Source: Archivesica marissinica
Taxonomy: Eukaryota; Mollusca; Bivalvia; Venerida; Vesicomyidae
DNA: 64,000 bases
Direction of reading: 5' to 3'
NCBI GenBank assembly: GCA_014843695.1
Contig: CM026390.1
Span: 94,263,975 to 94,327,974 of the forward strand
Shown: positions 45,455-58,384 of the stretch, piece by piece
Numbering within the stretch: the first letter of the stretch is position 1
Layout of the letters: each line of letters opens with the position of its first letter
Notes under the pieces: generated by a model
Databases searched by the model: none
What the model was told of the DNA's origin: nothing
What the model saw: only the letters and a program-made list of their open reading frames with translations
Program-made: the position numbers and the translations under genes

Positions 45455-48400
45455 CATTGGTACTAGCACTACTAGGTACTAGGACTACTTGGTACTTGGC
45501 ACTAGAACTACTTGGTACTAGGACTACTTGGTACTAGGACTACTTGGTACTAGGACGACTTGGTACTAGGACTACTAGGTACTAGGACTACTTGGTACTA
45601 GGACTACTTGGTACTAGGACTACTTGGTACTAGGACTACTAGGTACTAGGACTACTTGGCACTAGAACTACTTGGTACTAGGACTACTAGGTACTAGGAC
45701 TACTTGGTACTAGAACTACTTGGTATTAGGACTACTTGGTACTAGGACTACTTGGCACTAGGACTACTTGGTACTAGGTACTAGAACTACTTGGTACTAG
45801 AACTACTTGGTACTAGGACTACTTGGTACTAGGACTACTTGGTACTAGGTACTAGGACTACTTGGTACTAGGACTACTTGATACTAGGACTACTTGGTAC
45901 TAGGACTACTTGGTACTAGGACTACTTGGTACTAGGACTACTAGGTACTAGGACTACTTGGTACTAGGACTACTTGGTACTAGGTACTAGGACTACTTGG
46001 TACTAGGACTACATGGTACTAGGACTACTTGGCACTAGGACTACTTGGTACTAGGACTACTTGGCACTAGGACTACTTGGTACTAGGACTACTTGGCACT
46101 AGGACTACTTGGTACTAGGACTACTTGGCACTAGGACTACTTGGCACTAGGACTACTTGGTACTAGGACTATTTGGTACTAGGACTACTTGGCACTAGGA
46201 CTACTTGGCACTAGGACTACTTGGCACTAGGACTACTTGGTACTAGGACTACTTGGCACTATGACTACTTGGTACTAGGACTACTTGGTACTAGGTACTA
46301 GAACTACTTGGTACTAGGTACTAGGACTACTTGGTACTAGGTACTAGAACTACTTGGTACTAGGACTACTTGGCACTAGGACTACTTGGTACTAGAACTA
46401 TTTGGTACTAGGACTACTTGGCACTAGGACTACTTGGTACTAGGACTACTTGGCACTAGGACTACTAGGTACTAGGACTACTAGGTACTATGACTACTTG
46501 GTACTAGGACTACTTGGTACTAGGTACTAGAACTACTTGGTACTAGGTACTAGGACTACTTGGTACTAGGTACTAGAACTACTTGGTACTAGGACTACTT
46601 GGCACTAGGACTACTTGGTACTAGAACTATTTGGTACTAGGACTACTTGGCACTAGGACTACTTGGTACTAGGACTACTTGGCACTAGGACTACTAGGTA
46701 CTAGGACTACTAGGTACTATGACTACTTGGTACTAGGACTACTTGGTACTAGGTACTAGAACTACTTGGTACTAGGTACTAGGACTACTTGGTACTAGGT
46801 ACTAGAACTACTTGGTACTAGGACTACTTGGCACTAGGACTACTTGGCACTAGGACTACTTGGTACTAGGACTACTTGGCACTAGAACTACTTGGTACTA
46901 GGACTACTTGGCACTAGGACTACTTGGTACTAGAACTATTTGGTACTAGGACTACTTGGCACTAGGACTACTTGGTACTAGGACTACTTGGCACTAGGAC
47001 TACTTGGCACTAGGACTACTTGGTACTAGGACTACTTGGCACTAGGACTACTTGGTACTAGGACTACTTGGTACTAGGACTACTTGGCACTAGGACTACT
47101 TGGTACTAGGACTACTTGGTACTAGGACTACTTGGCACTAGGACTACTTGGTACTAGGACTACTTGGCACTAGAACTACTTGGCACTAGGACTACTTGGT
47201 ACTAGGACTACTTGGCACTAGGACTACTTGGTACTAGGACTACTTGGTACTAGGACTACTTGGTACTAGGACTACTTGGCACTAGGACTACTTGGCACTA
47301 GGACTACTTGGTACTAGGTACTATGACTACTTGGCACTATGACTACTTGGTACTAGGACTACTTGGTACTAGGTACTAGAACTACTTGGTACTAGGTACT
47401 AGGACTACTTGGTACTAGGTACTAGAACTACTTGGTACTAGGACTACTTGGCACTAGGACTACTTGGTACTAGAACTATTTGGTACTAGGACTACTTGGC
47501 ACTAGGACTACTTGGTACTAGGACTACTTGGCACTAGGACTACTTGGCACTAGGACTACTTGGTACTAGGACTACTTGGCACTAGGACTACTTGGTACTA
47601 GGACTACTTGGCACTAGGACTACTTGGCACTAGGACTACTTCGTACTAGGACTACTTGGTACTAGGACTACTTGGCACTAGGACTACTTGGTACTAGGAC
47701 TACTTGGCACTAGAACTACTTGGCACTAGGACTACTTGGTACTAGGACTACTTGGCACTAGGACTACTTGGTACTAGGACTACTTGGCACTAGGACTACT
47801 TGGTACTATGACTACTTGGTACTAGGACTACTTGGTACTATGTACTACTTGGTACTAGGACTACTAGGTACTAGGACTACTAGGCACTAGTTCTACTTGG
47901 CACTAGGACTACTTGGTACTAGGACTATTTGGTACTAGGACTACTTGGCACTAGGACTACCTGGCACTAGGACTACTTGGTACTAGGTACTAGAACTACT
48001 TGGTACTAGGACTACTTTGTACTAGGACTACTAGGTACTAGGACTACTTGGTACTAGGACTACTAGGTACTAGGACTACTAGGTACTAGTCATATGTACT
48101 AGGACTACTAGGTACTAGGACTACTTGGTACTAGGACTAATTGGTACTAGGACTACTTGGCACTAGGACTACTTGGTACTAGGTACTAGAACTACTTGGT
48201 ACTAGGACTACTAGGTACTAGGACTACTTGGTACTAGGACTACTTGGTACTAGGACTAATTGGCACTAGGACTACTTGGTACTAGGACTACTTGGTACGG
48301 ACTACTTGGTACTAGGACTACTTGGTACTAGGACTACTTGGTACTAGGACTACTAGGTACTAGGACTACTAGGCACTAGTTCTACTTGGCACTAGGACTA

Positions 48401-51400
48401 CTAGGTACTAGAACTATTTGGTACTAGGACTACTTGGCACTAGGACTACTTGGTACTAGGACTACTTGGCACTAGGACTACTTGGTACTAGGACTACTTG
48501 GTACTAGGACTACTTGGCACTAGGACTACTTGGCACTAGGACTACTTGGCACTAGGACTACTAGGTACTAGGACTACTTGGTACTAGGACTACTTGGTAC
48601 TAGGACTACTTGGCACTAGGACTACTTCGTACTAGGACTACTTGGTACTAGGACTACTTGGTATTATGTACTACTTGGTACTAGGACTACTAGGTACTAG
48701 GACTACTAGGCACTAGTTCTACTTGGCACTAGAACTACTTGGTACTACGACTACTTGGTACTAGGACTACTTGGTACTAGGACTACTTGGCACTAGGACT
48801 ACCTGGCACTAGGACTACTTGGTACTAGAACTACTTGGTACTAGGACTACTTGGTACTAGGACTACTAGGTACTAGGACTACTTGGTACTAGGACTACTT
48901 GGTACTAGGACTACTAGGTACTAGGACTACTTGGTACTAGGATTACTTGGCACTATGACTACTTGGTACTAGGACTACTTGGTACTATGTACTACTTGGT
49001 ACTAGGACTACTAGGTACTATGACTACTAGGCACTAGTTCTACTTGGTACTAGGACTACTTGGTACTAGGACTACTTGGTACTAGGACTACTTGGCACTA
49101 GGACTACCTGGCACTAGGACTACTTGGTACTAGGTACTAGAACTACTTGGTACTAGGACTACTTGGTACTAGGACTACTTGGCACTAGGACTACTTGGTA
49201 CTAGGACTACTTGGCACTAGGACTACTTGGCACTAGGACTACTTGGTACTAGGACTACTTGGCACTAGGACTACTTGGTACTAGGACTACTTGGCACTAG
49301 GACTACTTGGCACTAGGACTACTTGGTACTAGGACTACTTGGTACTAGGACTACTTGGCACTAGGACTACTTGGTACTAGGACTACTTGGCACTAGAACT
49401 ACTTGGCACTAGGACTACTTGGTACTAGGACTACTTGGCACTAGGACTACTTGGTACTAGGACTACTTGGCACTAGGACTACTTGGTACTAGGATTACTT
49501 GGCACTATGACTACTTGGCACTATGACTACTTGGTACTAGGTACTAGAACTACTTGGTACTAGGACTACTTGGTACTAGGACTACTAGGTACTAGGACTA
49601 CTAGGTACTAGGACTACTTGGTACTAGGACTACTAGGTACTAGTCCTACTAGGTACTAGGACTACTAGGTACTATGACTACTTGGTACTAGGACTACTTG
49701 GTACTAGGACTACTTGGTACTAGGACTACTTGGTACTAGGACTACTATGTACTAGGACTACTTGGTACTAGGACTACTTGGTACTAGGACTAATTGGCAC
49801 TAGGACTACTTGGTACTAGGACTACTTGGTATGGACTACTTGGTACTAGGACTACTTGGTACTATGACTACTTGGTACTAGGACTACTAGGTACTAGGAC
49901 TACTAGGCACTAGTTCTACTTGGCACTAGGACTACTTGGTACTAGGTACTAGAACTATTTGGTACTAGGACTACTTGGCACTAGGACTACTTGGTACTAG
50001 GACTACTTGGCACTAGGACTACTTGGCACTAGGACTACTTGGTACTAGGACTACTTGGTACTAGGACTACTTGGCACTAGGACTACTTGGCACTAGGACT
50101 ACTAGGTACTAGGACTACTTGGTACTAGGACTACTTGGTACTAGGACTACTTGGCACTAGGACTACTTGGTACTAGGATTACTTGGCACTATGACTACTT
50201 GGTACTAGGACTACTTGGTACTATGTACTACTTGGTACTAGGACTACTAGGTACTAGGACTACTAGGCACTAGTTCTACTTGGCACTAGGACTACTTGGT
50301 ACTAGGACTACTTGGTACTAGGACTACTTGGTACTAGGACTACTTGGCACTAGGACTACCTGGCACTAGGACTACTTGGTACTAGGTACTAGAACTACTT
50401 GGTACTAGGACTACTTGGTACTAGGACTACTAGGTACTAGGACTAATTGGTACTAGGACTACTTGGTACTAGGACTACTAGGTACTAGGACTACTTGGTA
50501 CTAGGATTACTTGGCACTATGACTACTTGGTACTAGGACTACTTGGTACTATGTACTACTTGGTACTAGGACTACTAGGTACTAGGACTACTAGGCACTT
50601 GGTACTAGGACTACTTGGTACTAGGACTACTTGGTACTAGGACTACTTGGCACTAGGACTACCTGGCACTAGGACTACTTGGTACTAGGTACTAGAACTA
50701 CTTGGTACTAGGACTACTTGGTACTAGGTCTACTAGGTACTAGGACTACTTGGTACTAGGACTACTTGGTACTAGGACTACTAGGTACTAGGACTACTTG
50801 GTACTAGGACTACTAGGTACTAGGACTACTAGGTACTAGGACTACTTGGTACTAGGACTACTTGGCACTAGGACTACTTGGTACTAGGACTACTTGGTAC
50901 TAGGTACTAGAACTACTTGGTACTAGGACTACTTGGTACTAGGACTACTAGGTACTAGGACTACTTGGTACTAGGACTACTTGGTACTAGGACTAATTGG
51001 CACTAGGACTACTTGGTACTAGGACTACTTGGTATGGACTACTTGGTACTAGGACTACTTGGTACTAGGACTACTTAGTACTAGGACTACTAGGTACTAG
51101 GACTACTAGGCACTAGTTCTACTTGGCACTAGGACTACTTGGTACTAGGTACTAGAAATATTTGGTACTAGGACTACTTGGCACTAGGACTACTTGGCAC
51201 TAGGACTACTTGGCACTAGGACTACTTGGCACTAGGACTACTAGGTACTAGGACTACTTGGTACTGGGACTACTTGGTACTAGGACTACTTGGTACTAGG
51301 ACTACTTGGCACTAGGACTACTTGGTACTAGGATTACTTGGCACTATGACTACTTGGTACTAGGACTACTTGGTACTATGAACTACTTGGTACTAGGACT

Positions 51401-54175
51401 ACTAGGCACTAGTTCTACTTGGCACTAGGACTACTTGGTACTAGGACTACTTGGTACTAGGACTACTTGGTACTAGGACTACTTGGTACTAGGACTACTT
51501 GGCACTAGGACTACTTGGCACTAGGACTACTTGGTACTATGACTACTTGGTACTAGGACTACTTGGTACTATGAACTACTTGGTACTAGGACTACTAGGC
51601 ACTAGTTCTACTTGGCACTAGGACTACTTGGTACTAGGACTACTTGGTACTAGGACTACTTGGTACTAGGACTACTTGGTACTAGGACTACTTGGCACTA
51701 GGACTACTTGGCACTAGGACTACTTGGTACTATGACTACTTGGTACTAGGACTACTTGGTACTATGAACTACTTGGTACTAGGACTACTAGGCACTAGTT
51801 CTACTTGGCACTAGGACTACTTGGTACTAGGACTACTTGGTACTAGGACTACTTGGTACTAGGTCTACTTGGCACTAGGACTACTTGGCACTAGGACTAC
51901 TTGGTACTAGGTACTAGAACTACTTGGTACTAGGACTACTTGGTACTGGGACTACTAGGTACTAGGACTACTTGGTACTAGGACTACTTGGTACTAGGAC
52001 TAATTGGCACTAGGACTACTTGGTACTAGGACTACTTGGTACGGACTACTTGGTACTAGGACTACTTGGTACTAGGACTACTTGGTACTAGGACTACTAG
52101 GTACTAGGACTAGTAGGCACTAGTTCTGCTTGGCACTAGGACTACTTGGTACTAGGACTACTTGGTACTAGGACTACTTGGTACTAGGACTTCTTGGCAC
52201 TAGGACTACTTGGCACTAGGACTACTTGGCACTAGGACTACTTGGTACTAGGTACTAGAACTACTTGGTACTAGGACTACTTGGTACTAGGACTACTAGG
52301 TACTAGGACTACTTGGTACTAGGACTACTTGGTACTAGGACTACTTGGTACTAGGACTACTAGGTACTAGGACTACTTGGTACTAGGACTACTAGGTACT
52401 AGGACTACTAGGTACTAGTCCTAGGTACTAGGACTACCAGGTACTAGGACTACTTGGTACTAGGACTACTTGGTACTAGGACTACTAGGTACTAGGACTA
52501 CTTGGTACTAGGACTACTAGGTACTAGGACTACTTGGTACTAGGACTACTTGGTACTAGGACTACTAGGTACTAGAACTACTTGGTACTAGGACTACTTG
52601 GTACTAGGACTACTAGGTACTAGGACTACTTGGTACTAGGACTACTTGGTACTAGGACTACTAGGTACTAGGACTACTAGGTACTGGGACTACTTGGTAC
52701 TAGGACTACTAGGTACTAGTCCTAGGTACTAGGACTACCAGGTACTAGGACTACTAGGTACTAGGACTACTTGGTACTAGGACTACTTGGTACTAGGTCT
52801 ACTTGGCACTAGGACTACTTGGCACTAGGACTACTTGGTACTAGGTACCAGAACTACTTGGTACTAGGACTACTTGGTACTGGGACTACTAGGTACTAGG
52901 ACTACTTGGTACTAGGACTACTTGGTACTAGGACTAATTGGCACTAGGACTACTTGGTACTAGGACTACTTGGTACGGACTACTTGGTACTAGGACTACT
53001 TGGTACTAGGACTACTTGGTACTAGGACTACTAGGTACTAGGACTAGTAGGCACTAGTTCTGCTTGGCACTAGGACTACTTGGTACTAGGACTACTTGGT
53101 ACTAGGACTACTTGGTACTAGGACTTCTTGGCACTAGGACTACTTGGCACTAGGACTACTTGGCACTAGGACTACTTGGTACTAGGTACTAGAACTACTT
53201 GGTACTAGGACTACTTGGTACTAGGACTACTAGGTACTAGGACTACTTGGTACTAGGACTACTTGGTACTAGGACTACTAGGTACTAGGACTACTAGGTA
53301 CTAGGACTACTTGGTACTAGGACTACTAGGTACTAGTCCTAGGTACTAGGACTACCAGGTACTAGGACTACTAGGTACTAGGACTACTTGGTACTAGGAC
53401 TACTTGGTACTAGGTCTACTTGACACTAGGACTACTTGGCACTAGGACTACTTGGTACTAGGTACTAGAACTACTTGGTACTAGGACTACTTGGTACTGG
53501 GACTACTAGGTACTAGGACTACTTGGTACTAGGACTACTTGGTACTAGGACTAATTGGCACTAGGACTACTTGGTACTAGGACTACTTGGTACGGACTAC
53601 TTGGTACTAGGACTACTTGGTACTAGGACTACTTGGTACTAGGACTACTAGGTACTAGGACTAGTAGGCACTAGTTCTGCTTGGCACTAGGACTACTTGG
53701 TACTAGGACTACTTGGTACTAGGACTACTTGGTACTAGGACTTCTTGGCACTAGGACTACTTGGCACTAGGACTACTTGGCACTAGGACTACTTGGTACT
53801 AGGTACTAGAACTACTTGGTACTAGGACTACTTGGTACTAGGACTACTAGGTACTAGGACTACTTGGTACTAGGACTACTTGGTACTAGGACTACTTGGT
53901 ACTAGGACTACTTGGTACTAGGACTACTAGGTACTAGGACTACTTGGTACTAGGACTACTAGGTACTAGGACTACTAGGTACTAGTCCTAGGTACTAGGA
54001 CTACCAGGTACTAGGACTACTTGGTACTAGGACTACTTGGTACTAGGACTACTAGGTACTAGGACTACTTGGTACTAGGACTACTAGGTACTAGGACTAC
54101 TTGGTACTAGGACTACTTGGTACTAGGACTACTAGGTACTAGGACTACTTGGTACTAGGACTACTTGGACTACTT
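45455..54175. repeat. 16-bp minisatellite array, about 8.7 kb
   Basis: About 540 units of ggtactaggactactt. The main variants are ggcactagg, ctactaggtac, tagaactactt, ctatgactac and a 9-bp insertion (ggtactaggtactag). Variants cluster in patterns that recur at longer periods. A block with ctaggtactatgactac recurs at about 46491 and 46720 (about 229 bp). The marker tagtaggcactagttctgc recurs at 52111, 53045 and 53662 (934 and 617 bp). The unit carries CTAG and GTAC; tag codons in the frames and a length not divisible by three prevent long ORFs. It would lie in an intron upstream of the exon at 54862 if that gene extends to the left. Confidence 0.97.
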
Positions 54176-54208
54176 GCATTATCTGATTCGATACGCTTGT
54201 ACCCGGGT

Positions 54209-54455
54209 ACTTGTCCCAGCTCTACTATTGCATCTACTCTACTATTCTTGTCCCAGCTCTACTATTGCATCTACTCTACTATTCTTGTCCCAGCTCTACT
54301 ATTGCATCTACTCTACTATTCTTGTCCCAGCTCTACTATTGCATCTACTCTACTATTCTATTCTTGTTCCTGCTCTACTATTGCATCTACTCTACTATTT
54401 TAGTCTTGTCCCAGCTCTACTATTGCATTTACTCTACTATTCTACTCTGCTCTGC
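54209..54455. repeat. 37-bp minisatellite, about 6 copies
   Basis: Unit contains cttgtcccagctctactat and tgcatctactctactattc. The last copies are longer or degenerate. The three overlapping plus-strand ORFs follow from the repeat. Confidence 0.9.
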
Positions 54456-54861
54456 TATTACAAATACTGAGGACTGATTATTTTGAGCTCCTTACTAATA
54501 CATTTACAGATACTGAGCATAGATGCTTCTAATGCTTTTGGGATCCGATGTACTCGGTACACATTCGCATATAAAAATAGACGTGTTGTAACATTTTAAA
54601 AATAGATATATCTATATATAGAGCATTTCGGTGTCAAACCATTTCCAGCTCTGGATCAGATAAATTGTAGCAGTTAAGTCATTTTCTCACCGATTTTTAG
54701 CAGGTTTATTGTAATACTCTTCAAACGGAGGTCTTCCCAACATAATTATCCTATAAAAATTATCGTCTCCATATATTTCAACAGGTAGACGATCGCAAAG
54801 GCATGGAGAGCCTCTAAGACTTTTGAATTATAACTGTATTTGTTTGTTTTGTCCATTTCAG
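54456..54861. other. Probable intron sequence upstream of exon A
   Basis: Unique AT-rich DNA. Its last bases (tttgttttgtccatttcag) form a pyrimidine-rich splice acceptor for the exon that starts at 54862. Confidence 0.5.
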
Positions 54862-54952
54862 TTGGTGCAATTCTATGGCTTTCTCATGCCAGCGTTCTGT
54901 GTGGCTGTCTTGTTAATGACTCTAGTACATCAGTTGAAGACCGTGGCTAAAG
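54862..54952 (+). CDS. Exon A of a multi-pass membrane protein, possibly PGAP1-like
   Basis: A 91-nt exon between a strong acceptor (tttgttttgtccatttcag) and a donor (aaag|gttagt). Only one of the three frames is open throughout. It encodes 30 residues, LVQFYGFLMPAFCVAVLLM followed by TLVHQLKTVAK, a hydrophobic segment suited to one membrane span ending in a basic stretch. The exon ends after the first base of a codon (phase 1), which matches the exon at 58294. The text reminds me of the membrane domain of PGAP1, the ER GPI inositol-deacylase that removes the acyl chain from the inositol of GPI anchors. That assignment is from memory and uncertain; the exon structure itself is firm. Further exons upstream were not found in the window. 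Confidence 0.7.
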
Positions 54953-55010
54953 GTTAGTCTCAATATGCACACTTGGCAACCTGCATAACCTCGTCCAATT
55001 TGGTCTGCCT

Positions 55011-55265
55011 CCATGGTCGAGTGGTTATGGTCGCTGACTTGTATACCACTGTAACCTATCATCACTGATGGTCACGGGTTCGAACCCCCGCTCAGACCGT
55101 GTCTCATTTATATGAAAAAGTTGGCAGTTTCTTACGGAGGTTGGTGCACCCAAGTACTGGTTAACCGCTGGAGCCTGCCCAGGAAAGGTGTTGTTAGGTA
55201 AACTGCCCGCCGGCGATATAGCCCAAAATAGTGCTGATGCAGGCGTAAAACCCGAAATATATAAT
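55011..55265 (+). mobile_element. tRNA-derived SINE, family B, best copy
   Basis: The head reads ggtctgcctccatgg, with A-box-like tcgagtggttatggtcg, B box gggttcgaaccccc, and a 3' acceptor strand cagacc that pairs with ggtctg. The body has cccaagtactggttaaccgc, gcccaggaaaggtgttg, gatatagcccaaaatag and gcaggcgtaaaaccc. Other pieces of this family are at 42526 and 30894. It sits inside the intron between the two membrane-protein exons. Confidence 0.8.
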
Positions 55266-55302
55266 ATAATCGCCCAACTTTGATATTATTGTGGCCCAAA
55301 CC

Positions 55303-55644
55303 ATTTGTATGTCCATGCTATGTATTGTATGTATGTGTATGACATATGTACTATTGTATGTCCATGCTATGTATTGTATGTATGTGTATGACATATGTAC
55401 TATTGTATGTTCATGCTATGTATTGTATGTATGTGTATGACATATGTACTATTGTATGTTCATGCTATGTATTGTATCTGTATGTGTATGTACTATTGTA
55501 TGTCCATGCTATGTATTGTATGTATGTGTATGACATATGTACTATTGTATGTCCATGCTATGTATTGTATGTATGTGTATGACATATGTACTATTGTATG
55601 TCCATGCTATGTATTGTATGTATGTGTATGACATATGTACTATT
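55303..55644. repeat. 49-bp minisatellite array, about 7 copies
   Basis: Unit contains catatgtactattgtatg, ccatgctatgtattg and tatgtatgtgtatga. One copy is shortened (near 55470-55490). Located in the intron. Confidence 0.92.
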
Positions 55645-55791
55645 GATTTGCAATAAAATATGATTAAAAAAATAAAAATAAAAAAGATATTATTGCAGCT
55701 GGATTTTAACCTGTTGACACCCTATTTTTTTAGGTTAAACCTTTTTAGACATGCACGAGTGGAGTGGGCACGATAGCCTACTTAACCCTTT

Positions 55792-56022
55792 CAACACCAC
55801 AGACCTCTAAATAGGCTTACAAAATGTGTAGATCCAGATGAGCCGGCTCGTGACGAGCCGTCTCATCAGGATCTGCACTTTTTGCCAGTGATATGACTAT
55901 TTTTAGACATAATTACCCATTTTGATAAATGAACTTGTCCAAGTGTGATTTTCTGATTCATTTATTGGTTTATGAATATCATGGACCAGTCCATGTGAGT
56001 TACTTGGTGTTGAATGGGTTAA
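55792..56022 (-). mobile_element. TTAA MITE family 1 (piggyBac-like), copy 4, inverted
   Basis: 231 bp bounded by TTAA, in opposite orientation to the copies at 13944, 43674 and 44206. The ends are ttaaccctttcaacacc and ggtgttgaatgggttaa. The core inverted repeat is intact. Confidence 0.85.
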
Positions 56023-56037
56023 CATCTCGTTGTTATA

Positions 56038-56199
56038 CAGTCAACCCTGTGTTACGGGTCACCTCTATTAAGCAGCCATCCTGTATTAAGCAACCAGTTT
56101 CAAGTTTATTATTCATTTGACTCTATTTAGCAGCCACATTATGCTAAGCGGACACTTTCTGTAATTTCCTTGGCTGGCTGCTTAATACAGGTTTGACTG
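56038..56199. mobile_element. pogo/Tc1-mariner-like MITE, 162 bp
   Basis: The left end cagtcaaccctgtgtta and the right end reverse-complemented cagtcaaacctgtatta form the TIR. TA lies at both sides (56036-56037 and 56200-56201). The internal sequence has repeated taagcagcca/tagcagccac motifs in both directions. Confidence 0.8.
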
Positions 56200-56221
56200 T
56201 AAATCTATACTGTATTATTGT

Positions 56222-58290
56222 TAATGAACTCTGTATAAAACTAACTGCTGACAATACATTGTATATTTAACTGTATAAAACTAACTGCTGACAATAATGT
56301 GTATATTTAACTGTATAAAACTAACTGCTGACAATAATGTGTATATTTCACTTTATAAAACTAACTGCTGACAATAATGTGTATATTTAACTGTATAAAA
56401 CTAACTGCTGACAATACTGTGTATATTTAACTGTATAAAACTAACTGCTGACAATAATGTGTATATTTAACTGTATAAAACTAACTGCTGAAAATACTGT
56501 ATATTTAACTGTATAAAACTAACTGCTGACAATAATGTGTATATTTAACTGTATAAAACTAACTGCTGACAATAATGTGTATATTTCACTTTATAAAACT
56601 AACTGCTGACAATAATGTGTATATTTAACTGTATAAAACTAACTGCTGACAATACTGTGTATATTTAACTGTATAAAACTAACTGCTGACAATAATGTGT
56701 ATATTTAACTGTATAAAACTAACTGCTGAAAATACTGTATATTTAACTGTATAAAACTAACTGCTGACAATAATGTGTATATTTAACTGTATAAAACTAA
56801 CTGCTGACAATAATGTGTATATTTCACTTTATAAAACTAACTGCTGACAATAATGTGTATATTTAACTGTATAAAACTAACTGCTGACAATAATGTGTAT
56901 ATTTAACTGTATAAAACTAACTGCTGACAATAATGTGTATATTAACTGTATAAAACAAACTGCTGACAATAATGTGTATATTTAACTGTATAAAACTAAC
57001 TGCTGACAATAATGTGTATATTTAACTGTATAAAACTAACTGCTGACAATAATGTGTATATTTAACTGTATAAAACTAACTGCTGACAATAATGTGTATA
57101 TTTAACTGTATAAAACAAACTGCTGACAATAATGTGTATATTTAACTGTATAAAACTAACTGCTGACAATAATGTGTATATTTAACTGTATAAAACTAAC
57201 TGCTGACAATAATGTGTATATTTAACTGTATAAAACTAACTGCTGACAATAATGTGTATATTTAACTGTATAAAACTAACTGCTGACAATAATGTGTATA
57301 TTTAACTGTATAAAACTAACTGCTGACAATAATGTGTATTTAACTGTATAAAACTAACTGCTGACAATAATGTGTATATTTAACTGTATAAAACTAACTG
57401 CTGACAATAATGTGTATATTTAACTGTATAAAACTAACTGCTGACAATAATGTGTATATTTAACTGTATAAAACTAACTGCTGACAATAATGTGTATATT
57501 TAACTGTATAAAACTAACTGCTGACAATAATGTGTATACAGTCAAACCTGTGCTAAAGGCCACCTCCGAATAAAGGCCGCATATGAAAAACCTGTCTCTA
57601 AAGACCACCATTTTTCTTTCCCGTCGAGCAATTTTCAATGCATTTTAACCCTCTATTGAGAGGCCACCTGTCAACAAAGGCCACTTTTTGACTTTCCCGA
57701 GGGTGGCCTTTATAGACAGGTTTGACTGTATTTCACTTTATGAAACTAACTGCTGACAATACTGTATATTTAACTGTATAAAACTAACTACTGACAATAA
57801 TGTGTATATTTCACTGTATAAAACTAACTACTGACAATAATGTGTATATTTCACTGTATAAAACTAACTACTGACAATAATGTGTATATTTCACTGTATA
57901 AAACTAACTACTGACAATACTGTGTATATTTCATGTATAAAACTAACTACTGACACTAATGTGTATATTTCACTGTATAGAACTAACTACTGACAATACT
58001 GTGTATATTTCACTGTATAGAACTAACTACTGACACTAATGTGTATATTTCACTGTATAGAACTAACTACTGACACTAATGTGTATATTTCACTGTATAG
58101 AACTAACTACTGACAATACTGTGTATATTTCACTGTATAGAACTAACTACTGACACTAATGTGTATATTTCACTGTATAGAACAAACTACTGACAATACT
58201 GTGTATATTTCACTGTATAGAACTAACTACTGACACCAATGTGTATATTTCACTGTATAGAACTAACTACTGACAATACTGTGTATATTT
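56222..58290. repeat. 40-bp intronic minisatellite running up to a splice acceptor
   Basis: About 46 units of aactgtataaaactaactgc + tgacaataatgtgtatattt, mostly 40 bp. The left part has ctgctgac. The right part, after the MITE at 57539, has tgtatagaactaactactgac and tttcac. Each unit carries branchpoint-like ctaac and ctgac motifs followed by a short T-rich run. The last unit ends gtgtatatttcag, the acceptor of the exon at 58294. The array is interrupted by a TA MITE. Confidence 0.93.
57539..57728. mobile_element. pogo/Tc1-mariner-like MITE inserted in the intronic array
   Basis: The left end is cagtcaaacctgtgctaaag and the right end reverse-complemented is cagtcaaacctgtctataaa. TA flanks both ends (57537-57538 and 57729-57730). 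Internal sequence has aaaggccac repeats in inverted orientation. Removing it and one TA restores tgtgta-tttcac, close to the surrounding array sequence. Confidence 0.88.
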
Positions 58291-58293
58291 CAG

Positions 58294-58384
58294 ATGGTGT
58301 ATGTCCAAGTGTGTTAGACTCCTTGTGGCAGACCAAGCCTTTCTATGTGGTACCGTTTGTACTGTTAACTCAATATATACTACA
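58294..58384 (+). CDS. Exon B of the same membrane protein, possibly PGAP1-like
   Basis: A 91-nt exon between acceptor gtgtatatttcag and donor ctaca|gtaagt. Joined to exon A in phase 1 it continues D-GVCPSVLDSLWQTKPFYVV followed by PFVLLTQYIL without a stop, and it ends in phase 2. The residues form a short polar loop (CPSVLDSLWQTKP) and a second hydrophobic stretch, as expected between two membrane spans. A PGAP1 identity rests on recollection and is tentative. The intron between A and B is 3341 bp and holds a SINE, two pogo-like MITEs, a TTAA MITE and two tandem arrays. The next exon would lie beyond the right edge or inside sequence I could not resolve. Confidence 0.75.

Noticed and set aside
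55011..55105. Functional tRNA with a long variable arm
   Set aside because: Part of the acceptor stem pairs, but the sequence continues into a SINE body found elsewhere in the window.
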